Assembly (NCBI RefSeq): GCF_025913575.1
Contig: NZ_CP109785.1
Location: 3,720,001 to 3,784,000, forward strand
From: Halocatena marina
GTDB lineage: Archaea > Halobacteriota > Halobacteria > Halobacteriales > Haloarculaceae
Length of the DNA: 64,000 nt
Direction: 5' to 3'
Shown: piece by piece, positions 25,855 through 32,772 of the stretch
Layout of the letters: each line of letters starts with the position of its first letter
Numbering within the stretch: the stretch's first letter is position 1
The notes under the pieces: model-generated
Told to the model about the DNA's origin: nothing
Database searches by the model: none
What the model saw: only the letters and a program-made list of their open reading frames with translations
Position numbers and translations under genes: made by a program

Positions 25855-26562
25855 TCACACTACGCGCGTATTCCAGTACGACACCGAAGCGAGACGGTCG
25901 CCTATGGTCGTGCTACCGACTGTCGTATCTGCTTCCCGGAATGTGGATGCAATCTCGTCGGGGATCTGTCGGTAGAAACCGTATGGAAGAATAAAATCGT
26001 GTGATTCATCGACGAGTGTGAGACTTGCGCCGCTGAGAAGGCGATTGACCTCGTTCTCGGAGTACAGTCGTGATCCCATCGGAAGCAGCCAGTTGTAGAC
26101 CGTCCGTGTGCTGTAGCGGTTGAACGTATCGAAGAAGACCTGTTCCCGTGAGACTCGACTCATCTCACTCAGGAACGATGCTGGTGTGTCTGCGAGGTGG
26201 AAAAAGCGCATGGCGAACACCGAATCAAAGTAATTGTCTGGAAACGGCAACCGGGCCGCATCGCCCCGAATGAACTCGATGTGGTCTGGCACGCCATTCT
26301 GTTGTGCCTTCTCTCGGCCTTGCTGTAGCATGGCAGCAGAGATATCGATACCGGTGACATCTGCGCCCCGTTTTGCGAGCATCGAGGTGAATCGACCCGT
26401 CCCGCAGGCAATTTCGAGAATTCGGCGGCCTTCAACGGGCGAAAGAGCGTTGAGAACAGCCTGTTTTTCCCGTTGGTCGATGAGTCGCCCACCCCGCGAG
26501 AACCGCTTTGTGTCGTAGTCCTCGGCAACATCGTCCGCTTGGTACCACTCCTGCCCTTTCAC
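25855..26562 (-). CDS. Class I SAM-dependent methyltransferase (UbiE/Methyltransf_11-like)
   Basis: 235 residues from a GTG at 26562 (VKGQEWYQADDVAEDYDTKR). The frame extends upstream, but that part is basic, overlaps the PPOX-like gene and lacks similarity. A TTTTATTTC box lies about 30 bases ahead of the GTG. Motif I is ILEIACGTGRFTSMLAKRGA, followed by the acidic ribose-binding region VTGIDISAAMLQQGREKA and the PFPDNYFDSVFAMRFFHL post-I/II segment. The substrate is unknown. The C-terminal half (YNWLLPMGSRLYSENEVNRL) is like small-molecule or lipid/quinone methyltransferases. No neighbouring gene specifies a pathway. A GTG at 26571 is an alternative start. Confidence 0.85.
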   Translation of the reverse strand: MKGQEWYQADDVAEDYDTKRFSRGGRLIDQREKQAVLNALSPVEGRRILEIACGTGRFTSMLAKRGADVTGIDISAAMLQQGREKAQQNGVPDHIEFIRGDAARLPFPDNYFDSVFAMRFFHLADTPASFLSEMSRVSREQVFFDTFNRYSTRTVYNWLLPMGSRLYSENEVNRLLSGASLTLVDESHDFILPYGFYRQIPDEIASTFREADTTVGSTTIGDRLASVSYWNTRVV

Positions 26563-26644
26563 GCTACCCACAACAATCCATTCGGGAAATAAAACGGTAC
26601 TGGATTTGAGTGCAACGAGTTGACTAGTCCAACTGTGATGAAAA

Positions 26645-27043
26645 CTACGTGGTGGCGACGTTGTTGGGTGCAATCCGTAGTACAACCCGCGCGCCCTCTT
26701 CCTCATCCAATCCCGGATATTCATCGCGCCCCATGTATCGCTGAGTGAGTTCGTTGATGTGCGCTATGGCTCCTGCTTCGGTAATGTCGACTACTTCGCC
26801 ACGAACCGAGACGAATCGGTAAGGGTCCTCGGGATCGATCATGCTCACGCCAACGCTTGGGGTTCGCTGAACGTTCCGTTCTTTCTGTCGCCCCCGTTCG
26901 GTGTTGATCAGCACGTGTCCAGCGTCAGCGTCGTAGTCCACCCACACCGGTGTTACCTGTGGCGTTCCGTCTGGCATCACCGTCGAGAGGTGCGCAAACG
27001 TTTTCTTTTCGAATAGATCGTGGTACTCGTCTGGAATTGCCAT
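26645..27043 (-). CDS. PPOX-class F420/FMN-dependent oxidoreductase-like protein
   Basis: 132 residues from ATG 27043 (MAIPDEYHDLFEKKTFAHLS). A GTG two codons earlier is possible. It has the split-barrel flavin-binding fold, with THLSTVMPDGTPQVTPVWVD-like sequence (FAHLSTVMPDGTPQ), GHVLINTERGRQKERNVQRT and the VSVRGEVVDITE strand. Small proteins of this type bind F420 or FMN and reduce small substrates or act in F420 recycling. The exact reaction cannot be told from sequence. It lies upstream of, and in the same direction as, the methyltransferase gene, about 80 bases away. Confidence 0.88.
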   Translation of the reverse strand: MAIPDEYHDLFEKKTFAHLSTVMPDGTPQVTPVWVDYDADAGHVLINTERGRQKERNVQRTPSVGVSMIDPEDPYRFVSVRGEVVDITEAGAIAHINELTQRYMGRDEYPGLDEEEGARVVLRIAPNNVATT

Positions 27044-27163
27044 ACCCACTACACGCGCCCGACTGAGAAAAATGAATGGCGTCGTTTCTTCTACTCATTT
27101 CGGTCCGGATCTGTGGCGACGCTTTGACGCTGGACGCTTACCCTGATTCGGACGAACATCGCG

Positions 27164-27577
27164 TTATTCTGGACTGACGACCTCGACTTTGATCCCCGCT
27201 GGATCTTCGCAGTAGAGTGCGTAGTAGCCGCCTGCATACGGATGCTGGTCCTCGTAGAGAACAACAGAATCCGCTCGTTCGCGGATTTCCGCGGTCAGTT
27301 CGTCAACCTGTGCACGAGAATCTGCGTGGAAAGCGAGGTGGTTGAGGCCCGGAGCCTGCCGGTCGAAAGGATCATCGGAGACGTCGGCCTGTTTGATGAC
27401 GATGTACGTTGGGCCATTACTCCACGAACGACCACCATCCCACTCGTTGTTTTGTTCGTAGCCGAGTTCGGTTAGCAACCACGCCCAAAAATCAACTGAC
27501 GCCGCGAGGTCAGAGGCGCACAGCTCGACATGGTGAAGTTGTCCGGTGTGTTCGAAATTGGAACGATCGTGGTTCAT
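27164..27577 (-). CDS. VOC-superfamily (glyoxalase/bleomycin-resistance-like) protein
   Basis: 137 residues. One glyoxalase-type module pair is visible: LHHVELCASDLAASVDFWAW, YIVIKQAD, LNHLAFHADSRAQVDELTAE and the ending YYALYCEDPAGIKVEVVSPE. Potential metal ligands are the His in LHHVEL, the His in NHLAF and the Glu in KVEVV. The family includes isomerases, dioxygenases and resistance proteins; the substrate is unknown. Immediately upstream lies the decayed remnant of a second, different VOC gene, so this locus may once have held a pair. Confidence 0.88.
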   Translation of the reverse strand: MNHDRSNFEHTGQLHHVELCASDLAASVDFWAWLLTELGYEQNNEWDGGRSWSNGPTYIVIKQADVSDDPFDRQAPGLNHLAFHADSRAQVDELTAEIRERADSVVLYEDQHPYAGGYYALYCEDPAGIKVEVVSPE

Positions 27578-27602
27578 TTACACTGCGTCGTAGATTGCGT
27601 CC

Positions 27603-27908
27603 ACTCCTCGGAGGGTAACGGATACGCTACTTCCCACAGGTGGCCATCAGAATCTTAAACGTTCTGGAGTATCCGCCCAAACGTCCTGTGCTGATTTTAC
27701 GATGCGACCACCGGCTGCTTTGGCTTGCACGAGTAGCTCTCGTGGAGAGATAGCAAGCCACGTTCCATCCAAGGGAAAAAAGCGATATCGCTGTCGTCCT
27801 CTCGGTCGCGTAGTGGGAAGCCGAGATCATCTCGGAAGGAAATTTGATTCATCGATGTCCGAGACACCGAGTGTAACAACTGAGAGCTGTGGATCCAGCC
27901 GACGAGTA
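27603..27908 (-). pseudogene. Decayed VOC/glyoxalase gene remnant with frameshifts and an internal deletion
   Basis: Reading the minus strand in three successive frames recovers a VOC protein. DPQLSVVTLGVSDID comes first. After a shift comes RDDLGFPLRDREDDSDIAFF, then after another shift LDGTWLAISPRELL joined to VQAKAAGGRIVKSAQDVWAD. A last shift gives SDGHLWEVAYPLPSEEWTQS just before the start of the intact VOC gene. The start codon is lost (CTG in place of ATG before GATCCACAG). The central part of the usual fold, between the REALL-like segment and the KAAGG segment, is missing. These pieces match the order of a haloarchaeal VOC protein, so I call it a pseudogene. It is distinct in sequence from the intact VOC gene next to it. 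Confidence 0.75.
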
Positions 27909-27963
27909 TATATTGAATGATGGTGAAGGTGTCTGTTCTCTCCTCTCTTGGTAGTCGGATACT

Positions 27964-28050
27964 ATGTCGTTGAGGATGTTTGCCATCGTCAAACGATTAC
28001 GTCTGTATTTGCATCGGTTGCGGCAATACCTGTCTGATATCTATGTATAA
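27964..28050 (+). CDS. Possible 28-residue basic peptide
   Basis: ATG 27964 to TAA 28048-28050 encodes MSLRMFAIVKRLRLYLHRLR followed by QYLSDIYV. It is basic and amphipathic, unlike normal haloarchaeal proteins, and may be chance. It lies between the VOC pseudogene and the winged-helix regulator gene. No Shine-Dalgarno or well-placed TATA box is evident, so support is weak. Confidence 0.15.
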   Translation: MSLRMFAIVKRLRLYLHRLRQYLSDIYV

Positions 28051-28137
28051 GGATAACAACCCTACATTGGAGTATTCGTATTGTTTTGTGGGGGTTATAG
28101 CGAAGATTTACAATCTCCTTCCCCCCAGAGCCGGTAT

Positions 28138-28410
28138 ATGAGTACGAATGCGGAAAACCAGCCCGTGGAAACGTTCCTCACCAACCCGGATTTTCGTGAC
28201 AGATTGCGCGAACTCCCCCCAAGTGCGAAGCTAGTGGCCAAGGTACTCGACGATGAGTCGCCTCTCTCACAAGGACAGCTCGCTCAAGAATCACTGCTTC
28301 CCGACCGTACCGTTCGATACGCACTAAATCGACTCGAAGAAGCTGATCTCGTCAATTCCCGTTACAGCTTCCACGACGCGCGAAAACAGGTATACTTCCT
28401 CATTAAGTAG
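28138..28410 (+). CDS. Small MarR-like winged-helix regulator
   Basis: 90 residues from ATG 28138 (MSTNAENQPVETFLTNPDFR). An earlier TTG start adds a segment that does not look coding. The winged helix occupies about residues 25-88: LPPSAKLVAKVLDDESPLSQ, GQLAQESLLPDRTVRYALNR as the recognition helix, then LEEADLVNSRYSFHDARKQV as wing. There are no ligand-binding domains, so it may be a simple transcriptional repressor or activator. A TTATAGCG at about 28094-28101 could be its TATA box. The target genes are unknown. Confidence 0.82.
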   Translation: MSTNAENQPVETFLTNPDFRDRLRELPPSAKLVAKVLDDESPLSQGQLAQESLLPDRTVRYALNRLEEADLVNSRYSFHDARKQVYFLIK

Positions 28411-28547
28411 TTCTTCGAACGCGTGTGGATATGCTACGTGACGATTCGTGACGAACTCGTGTTCTCTCTGAGTGGCCCGGCTTCGAGAGATTCATGGGAC
28501 TCACGATACTGTAGCTGTTTTTTAGATTCGCCGTCTGAGTGACTAGC

Positions 28548-29384
28548 ATGAACGTGTCCCGAGTCTCCGTTCAAACTAACACACCAAGCGGGACGACAAA
28601 CACCTATCTCCTTGGTAGCGATAGCGCTCTTCTTATCGACCCAGCGGCACGAAACGATGCGCTCGATGCTGCTATCGCCGCACACAGCGTCGATCATATT
28701 GCCGTCACGCATCATCATCCGGATCACATCGGTGCTGTCCACGAGTACGCTATCGAGACTGGTGCCACGGTGTGGGCAAAGCATGGGCGTGAGCGATCAT
28801 TCAAATCAGCAACCGGTATCGCTCCAGACAGAACATTTCGCGGCGGAACTGCTATCGAAATTGGAAGCGAGCGAATCCACGTGCTCGAAATACCTGGTCA
28901 CACGCCCGAACACGTCGGATTCGTAGGGAATGATGGGGAACAAACACGACTCCTCGTTGGTGACCTCGCGGTGGCGACCGGGAGTGTTGCCGTCGGTGCA
29001 CCGGAGGGCGATATGCGCGCGTATCTCGGCTCGCTCCGTCGCGTCCACGCCCGTGCACCAGACGTACTCGACCCCGGCCACGGTCCAGTTATCACTACTC
29101 CGAGAACAACGATTCGTGAACTCATCGACCGTCGACTCGACCGCGAACAGCACGTTCTCACAGCCGTCGAATTGGGAGCCTCGACCGTTTCGGAAATCAC
29201 CGATGCAGCCTATGAGAAAGATATCTCCTCTGTTCGCTCGCTCGCTGAGGCAACAGTGAATGCGCATATCAAAAAGCTCGCCGTCGAACAGAAGGTGAAG
29301 TGGGACGGAACGCACGCATCGTTCGACCGTCCTCGAGAAGATGATCTTTTCTCGATCGAGGAGAAGACTCGATATGGACGGTGA
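28548..29384 (+). CDS. Metallo-beta-lactamase-fold hydrolase with C-terminal winged helix
   Basis: 278 residues from ATG 28548 (MNVSRVSVQTNTPSGTTNTY). A GTG at 28539 is a weaker alternative. The MBL metal motif THHHPDH lies near residue 65. Further ligands are in IPGHTPEHVGF, LLVGDLAVATGSVAVG and DPGHGPVI, so the dinuclear site looks complete. The last about 80 residues (VLTAVELGASTVSEITDAAY, then VNAHIKKLAVEQKVKWDG) form a winged helix. This is the LACTB2/beta-lactamase-like type, which includes thioesterases and nucleases. The YkgJ-like gene starts inside its last codons (11-base overlap), so the two are coupled. Confidence 0.9.
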   Translation: MNVSRVSVQTNTPSGTTNTYLLGSDSALLIDPAARNDALDAAIAAHSVDHIAVTHHHPDHIGAVHEYAIETGATVWAKHGRERSFKSATGIAPDRTFRGGTAIEIGSERIHVLEIPGHTPEHVGFVGNDGEQTRLLVGDLAVATGSVAVGAPEGDMRAYLGSLRRVHARAPDVLDPGHGPVITTPRTTIRELIDRRLDREQHVLTAVELGASTVSEITDAAYEKDISSVRSLAEATVNAHIKKLAVEQKVKWDGTHASFDRPREDDLFSIEEKTRYGR

Positions 29385-30171
29385 AGAGTTCGATGGCGTT
29401 GGCTCCGACCCCACGTCCGGCGCTTCGTCCGAACCGGAATCTGACCTCGAACGCGAGCACGAACGCGCGCTCGCACTCGATATCGAACGCCTCGCGGACG
29501 CCATCGAATCCATCGGTTTTGAGTGTACCCGTTGCGGTGCGTGTTGTACCAGTCACGGGGATGAACGAGACCAAGAACACACCGCGACCGTCTTTCCAGA
29601 TGAGGTACGCACACTACAGGACTCGGAGGACGAGTGGCGCGATGTTGCCCGTCCGATTCCGTACGGCCTCAGCGAAGGACCAGACGGTCTGGAAGGTGAA
29701 ACGTTCGAGTGGGCACTCCAGACGGATTCTTGTGGTGACTGTGCGTTCTATACGGAAACTGACGGGACAGGCGAGTGTACGGCACACGAGAACCGGCCGC
29801 TCATCTGCCAGACGTATCCCTTTAGCGTCGCGCTTTCGGGAACGAGCCAGCCGATGGGTGAAGTCGTTGACAGACGCTCGGTTAGCAGCCGAGCGAAGCT
29901 CGGCGACAGAGACGGATCCAGTCCTTCAAGCAGCCAAACTGTGTCCGGTGACAGTGAGGAGGTTCGTGCTCACGAGTGTGAGGGGCTCGGTCGGGAAATC
30001 AGTCGAGCAGACGCACGCTCGCTTGCAACCGCGCTGAAAGAACGCGCTGTTCGGGAACTCGAAGAAGCCATCGCCGTTCGTGATGCGTACGAGCCAACCC
30101 GTCCCGCTAGCGGCGAAATCGTCGTCCACGATTCGGAAGGCGCGAAACATCCAGACGGTACACGACGCTGA
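29374..30171 (+). CDS. YkgJ-family cysteine-cluster protein
   Basis: 265 residues from ATG 29374 (MDGEEFDGVGSDPTSGASSE). The frame extends 11 codons upstream, but that part lies in the MBL coding sequence. An acidic N-terminal tail precedes the cysteine cluster motif FECTRCGACCTSHGDE (about residues 50-65). Further cysteines follow in DSCGDCAFYTETDGTGECTA and RPLICQTYPF, the layout of putative zinc- or iron-binding YkgJ/FliB-like proteins. The C-terminal half is a Ser/Asp-rich linker and a helical region (SRADARSLATALKERAVREL). The activity is unknown; some relatives are linked to methylation. It overlaps the MBL hydrolase gene by 11 bases. Confidence 0.85.
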   Translation: MDGEEFDGVGSDPTSGASSEPESDLEREHERALALDIERLADAIESIGFECTRCGACCTSHGDERDQEHTATVFPDEVRTLQDSEDEWRDVARPIPYGLSEGPDGLEGETFEWALQTDSCGDCAFYTETDGTGECTAHENRPLICQTYPFSVALSGTSQPMGEVVDRRSVSSRAKLGDRDGSSPSSSQTVSGDSEEVRAHECEGLGREISRADARSLATALKERAVRELEEAIAVRDAYEPTRPASGEIVVHDSEGAKHPDGTRR

Positions 30172-30227
30172 GCGAACTGCGATTCCCGTATTGGTGTAAA
30201 TTCTTCGATGCCACGGCTTGCCGGCAG

Positions 30228-30941
30228 CTACTTTCGAATTCCTCGGCTCCGGTACGAAATCGGTCCAAGTGTGAGATACGCTAGTGCGACGACGAGTAAC
30301 ACGCGCGCCAGCCACTGGCCGGATGATCCCCACGCGATGACGACGGTCTGTACGGTCCCCACTCCGAGCGCATCGCGTGCGCACAAACCGGGGTAGGGTA
30401 TTTGAGCGAGCATTAGATACGTTAGCGCGGCGGCCTCAACCAGCAGCAGGGTCGCACTGTCGAAGCCAGCGAGATACGTCAGAGTGAGAACCGTCGCCGC
30501 GAGCGTGTTCGGAACTCCCGGACGAAATTCATCTGACTCATACACCATGTACATCGTCGTGCGAAGAAGCGCCGCTACCACGAACGCCGTCGTGATCGCT
30601 ATGGTAAGCACAACCCGTTCGGTCGGATCTGGTATCGAACTCCATCCCCACTCCGTGCGCGCAACGGTGTAAACAAACAGGCCTGGCGCGACACCGAATG
30701 AGACGATATCTGCGAGCGAATCGAGCAGTTCACCGATTTCCGAACTGGTACTTATCCGAGCCAGCACGCCGTCTAACCCATCGGCGATCACCCCGAGAAG
30801 AATGAGCCGCGCTGCCAAGCCTAACTCTCCTCCCGACCCTGTCTCTACAGATATCACGACGATTGCGAGAAATCCAAACATGACGTTCGCTATCGTCACT
30901 ATGTCGGGAAGTTCGAGCCGCCTAACTGGATGCTGGCGCAC
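30228..30941 (-). CDS. pssA: CDP-alcohol phosphatidyltransferase, probable archaetidylserine/phosphatidylserine synthase
   Basis: 237 residues from GTG 30941 (VRQHPVRRLELPDIVTIANV). This start is supported by a TATATT about 30 bases ahead. ATG 31004 is the longer alternative. The CDP-alcohol phosphatidyltransferase signature DG-x2-AR-x8-G-x3-D-x3-D is visible: ADGLDGVLARISTSSEIGEL followed by LDSLADIVSFG. About six membrane helices surround it. The PSS-like VSFGVAPGLFVY downstream of the last Asp is typical of serine rather than inositol or glycerophosphate transferases. It would make archaetidylserine, the precursor of archaetidylethanolamine, at the membrane. The serine preference is inferred from the family pattern. 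Confidence 0.88.
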   Translation of the reverse strand: MRQHPVRRLELPDIVTIANVMFGFLAIVVISVETGSGGELGLAARLILLGVIADGLDGVLARISTSSEIGELLDSLADIVSFGVAPGLFVYTVARTEWGWSSIPDPTERVVLTIAITTAFVVAALLRTTMYMVYESDEFRPGVPNTLAATVLTLTYLAGFDSATLLLVEAAALTYLMLAQIPYPGLCARDALGVGTVQTVVIAWGSSGQWLARVLLVVALAYLTLGPISYRSRGIRK

Positions 30942-31103
30942 GTTTGTGCCCGCGAGACAGTCGACAATATACCTTCCGTTGCTTCCTATGAAAGTGATAC
31001 CCAATCAATCCAGGTTCGTTCCATCTCAGAAAAACGATCGATGTCGTTCTGAGGCGATACATTCTTTACCCCGTGCCCGTGACATCGCGTTCAGAGGTCT
31101 ATC

Positions 31104-31496
31104 ATGGAAATCTCAGAAAAGCTCCTGTGTCTGTTTAGTGCTGAGGTGTCCGCTAGTGGGGACACCTACACCGTCGAAATCCCGCGGCGCGAGATCGAAA
31201 CTGGATCTATCGACCCCGGTGAAACCTACCGTGTCGCACTCATCTCGGCCAGTGATGACTCCCCTTCGCCTTCAACTTCCACTCCTGATCAGGTCACGGG
31301 ACAACCACAACCACCGGTCGAAGGCGGAGAAATCCGGTACGTCGAAATAGAAGATCTCGGAAAGCAGGGCGATGGTATCGCTCGTGTCGAACGCGGCTAC
31401 GTCATCATCGTTCCAGATTCAGAGGTCGGCGAGCGCGTCAAGGTCGAAATCACTGAAGTGAAATCCAATTTTGCTGTTGGAGAGATCATCGAGTAA
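31104..31496 (+). CDS. TRAM-domain protein
   Basis: 130 residues. The N-terminal part (MEISEKLLCLFSAEVSASGD, then YTVEIPRREIETGSIDPGET) forms a small beta domain with a transcription-termination or AbrB-like look. A flexible Ser/Pro/Gln linker (about 50-70) leads to a TRAM domain (about 75-130: EIEDLGKQGDGIARVERGYV, then VPDSEVGERVKVEITEVKSN). The TRAM fold binds RNA, and stand-alone TRAM proteins have been proposed as archaeal RNA chaperones. The C-terminal Gly-Glu-Ile-Ile ending is normal for the domain. It is divergent from pssA and is followed by about 300 bases of non-coding DNA with paired motifs. Confidence 0.88.
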   Translation: MEISEKLLCLFSAEVSASGDTYTVEIPRREIETGSIDPGETYRVALISASDDSPSPSTSTPDQVTGQPQPPVEGGEIRYVEIEDLGKQGDGIARVERGYVIIVPDSEVGERVKVEITEVKSNFAVGEIIE

Positions 31497-31667
31497 GTAA
31501 TCTCTCCTTACTTCCCTCCTCCGTCGCGGATCGAATCACTTTGAGAGAATGTTCAGAAACATCTCTTATTATCTTATCCTACTAAATTGACCGCCAGTTC
31601 TTCGGTACTCGGGGAGATAATCGGTCTTGTGTCGATATAAAGCAACCGACATTTCTTCGGTAATCTC

Positions 31668-31690
31668 GTGTTACCCGCGTGTACCAACCC
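31668..31690 (+). repeat. First copy of a paired regulatory motif upstream of the DUF7123-like gene
   Basis: GTGTTACCC, a 5-base variable segment, then GTACCAACCC. A near copy lies 80 bases downstream. The shared part is GTGTTACCC and TGTACCAA followed by a C-run. Confidence 0.5.
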
Positions 31691-31747
31691 CCCGGCCATA
31701 GCTCCTTCTATACGACGGTAGAGGTGGAGAAATCGCATGAGGGAAGC

Positions 31748-31771
31748 GTGTTACCCCACTGTACCAAACCC
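31748..31771 (+). promoter_or_regulatory. Second copy of the paired motif, directly upstream of a TATA-like box
   Basis: GTGTTACCC, CACT, GTACCAAACCC. The motif ends 2 bases before ACTATATG (about 31773-31780), which sits about 26 bases before the ATG at 31802. The placement at the BRE/TATA boundary suggests an activator or repressor site. Confidence 0.5.
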
Positions 31772-31801
31772 ACTATATGCCGTTCGGCCATGATTTTGCT
31801 T

Positions 31802-32041
31802 ATGAGTGTCAGCGCCTCATCGGCAACGGAACTGACGGAGAAGCAACAACAAATCCTTCGATATCTCCGCGAGAACGCAGCGACGAAGACGTACTTCAAA
31901 TCACGCCTCATCGGAGAGGAACTCGATTTGAGCGCGAAGGAAGTAGGCGCAAACATGCGTACGATTCAGGAAGCAGCGTTTGATCTCACGATCGAGAAGT
32001 GGGGATACTCATCCGGAACAACGTGGAAGGTCACGACCTAA
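31802..32041 (+). CDS. Small conserved haloarchaeal protein (DUF7123-like) with winged-helix look
   Basis: 79 residues from ATG 31802 (MSVSASSATELTEKQQQILR). The longer frame would start before the TATA-like box and is rejected. The body LRENAATKTYFKSRLIGEEL, DLSAKEVGANMRTIQEAAFD, KWGYSSGTTWKVT is highly characteristic of a small haloarchaeal family I recall as DUF7123. It resembles a winged helix (helix-turn-helix then a beta wing at GTTWKV). It may be DNA-binding, but the target is unknown. Its promoter has a duplicated motif and leaderless TATA spacing. Confidence 0.82.
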   Translation: MSVSASSATELTEKQQQILRYLRENAATKTYFKSRLIGEELDLSAKEVGANMRTIQEAAFDLTIEKWGYSSGTTWKVTT

Positions 32042-32096
32042 TCTTGAAGTTGCTCTCGATCAATGAGAACGTTCTACTGGTCACTCTAAGGATGGG

Positions 32097-32711
32097 TTAC
32101 TGTGGGTCGTACCGGACCAGTGAATCGGCATCAGCAGCGAGTGCAATTGCGTCTGGCCCGAATGAATCGGCATAGCGCACAAGGAGGGTGAGTACAGTCT
32201 CAGGGCGCTCGACCGTATAGCCGTTGTTGCGAGATAACAATGCAGCCTCTTCAAGTTCCTTTGCGTATTTGCTTACTGTTGGCCGCGAGACACCAAGGGT
32301 CTGGGCGAGATCGCTTGCACTCGTCTCTGGCTCCCGAAGAAGCGTGATAAACATCCCCCGTGCAGTCTCACGGCGAAGATAGCCGAGGGCTGTTTTCTCA
32401 AAGTCACTGAACCGGCGCGCTTGAACGTACCGCCGGTACTCGCCGTCACGGAAGCTTTCAATTGCTTTCGATTCGACGAGTCTGCGGAGATGATGTTGTG
32501 TCTCGCCAGTCCCCAGCGATAGATCATCACGAACCTTCGAAAAGTGTGCACCAGGTGTCGTCGAGAGATACCCCACGATGGCATCGCGCGCGTTGCTTGA
32601 GGACCCGCTATCAACAAGCCGCGAGAGCGGACCCGCGGCTCCAAGTGCCGCAAACCGCCGAAGCGTCGCCCGCTTCTCCGTGTCAACTGTCTCTCCCGAC
32701 TCACCAGTCAT
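32097..32711 (-). CDS. Two-domain winged-helix transcriptional regulator
   Basis: 204 residues. Two helix-turn-helix units are visible. The first is about residues 44-95 (DAIVGYLSTTPGAHFSKVRD, then GTGETQHHLRRLVESKAIES). The second is about 105-165 (LREPETSASDLAQTLGVSRP, TVSKYAKELEEAALLSRNNG). The C-terminal tail (LLVRYADSFGPDAIALAADA) may mediate dimerisation. Similar haloarchaeal MarR/TrmB-like regulators control stress or metabolic genes, but the target here is unknown. It is convergent with the DUF7123-like gene. The SPFH gene on the same strand ends about 60 bases upstream of its start, so the two may be on one transcript. Confidence 0.8.
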   Translation of the reverse strand: MTGESGETVDTEKRATLRRFAALGAAGPLSRLVDSGSSSNARDAIVGYLSTTPGAHFSKVRDDLSLGTGETQHHLRRLVESKAIESFRDGEYRRYVQARRFSDFEKTALGYLRRETARGMFITLLREPETSASDLAQTLGVSRPTVSKYAKELEEAALLSRNNGYTVERPETVLTLLVRYADSFGPDAIALAADADSLVRYDPQ

Positions 32712-32772
32712 TACTTATCCGTAAGAACGCGGTGTGTAAAATATCTTTGTCGGTTCGTGATGCGTGATCGAC

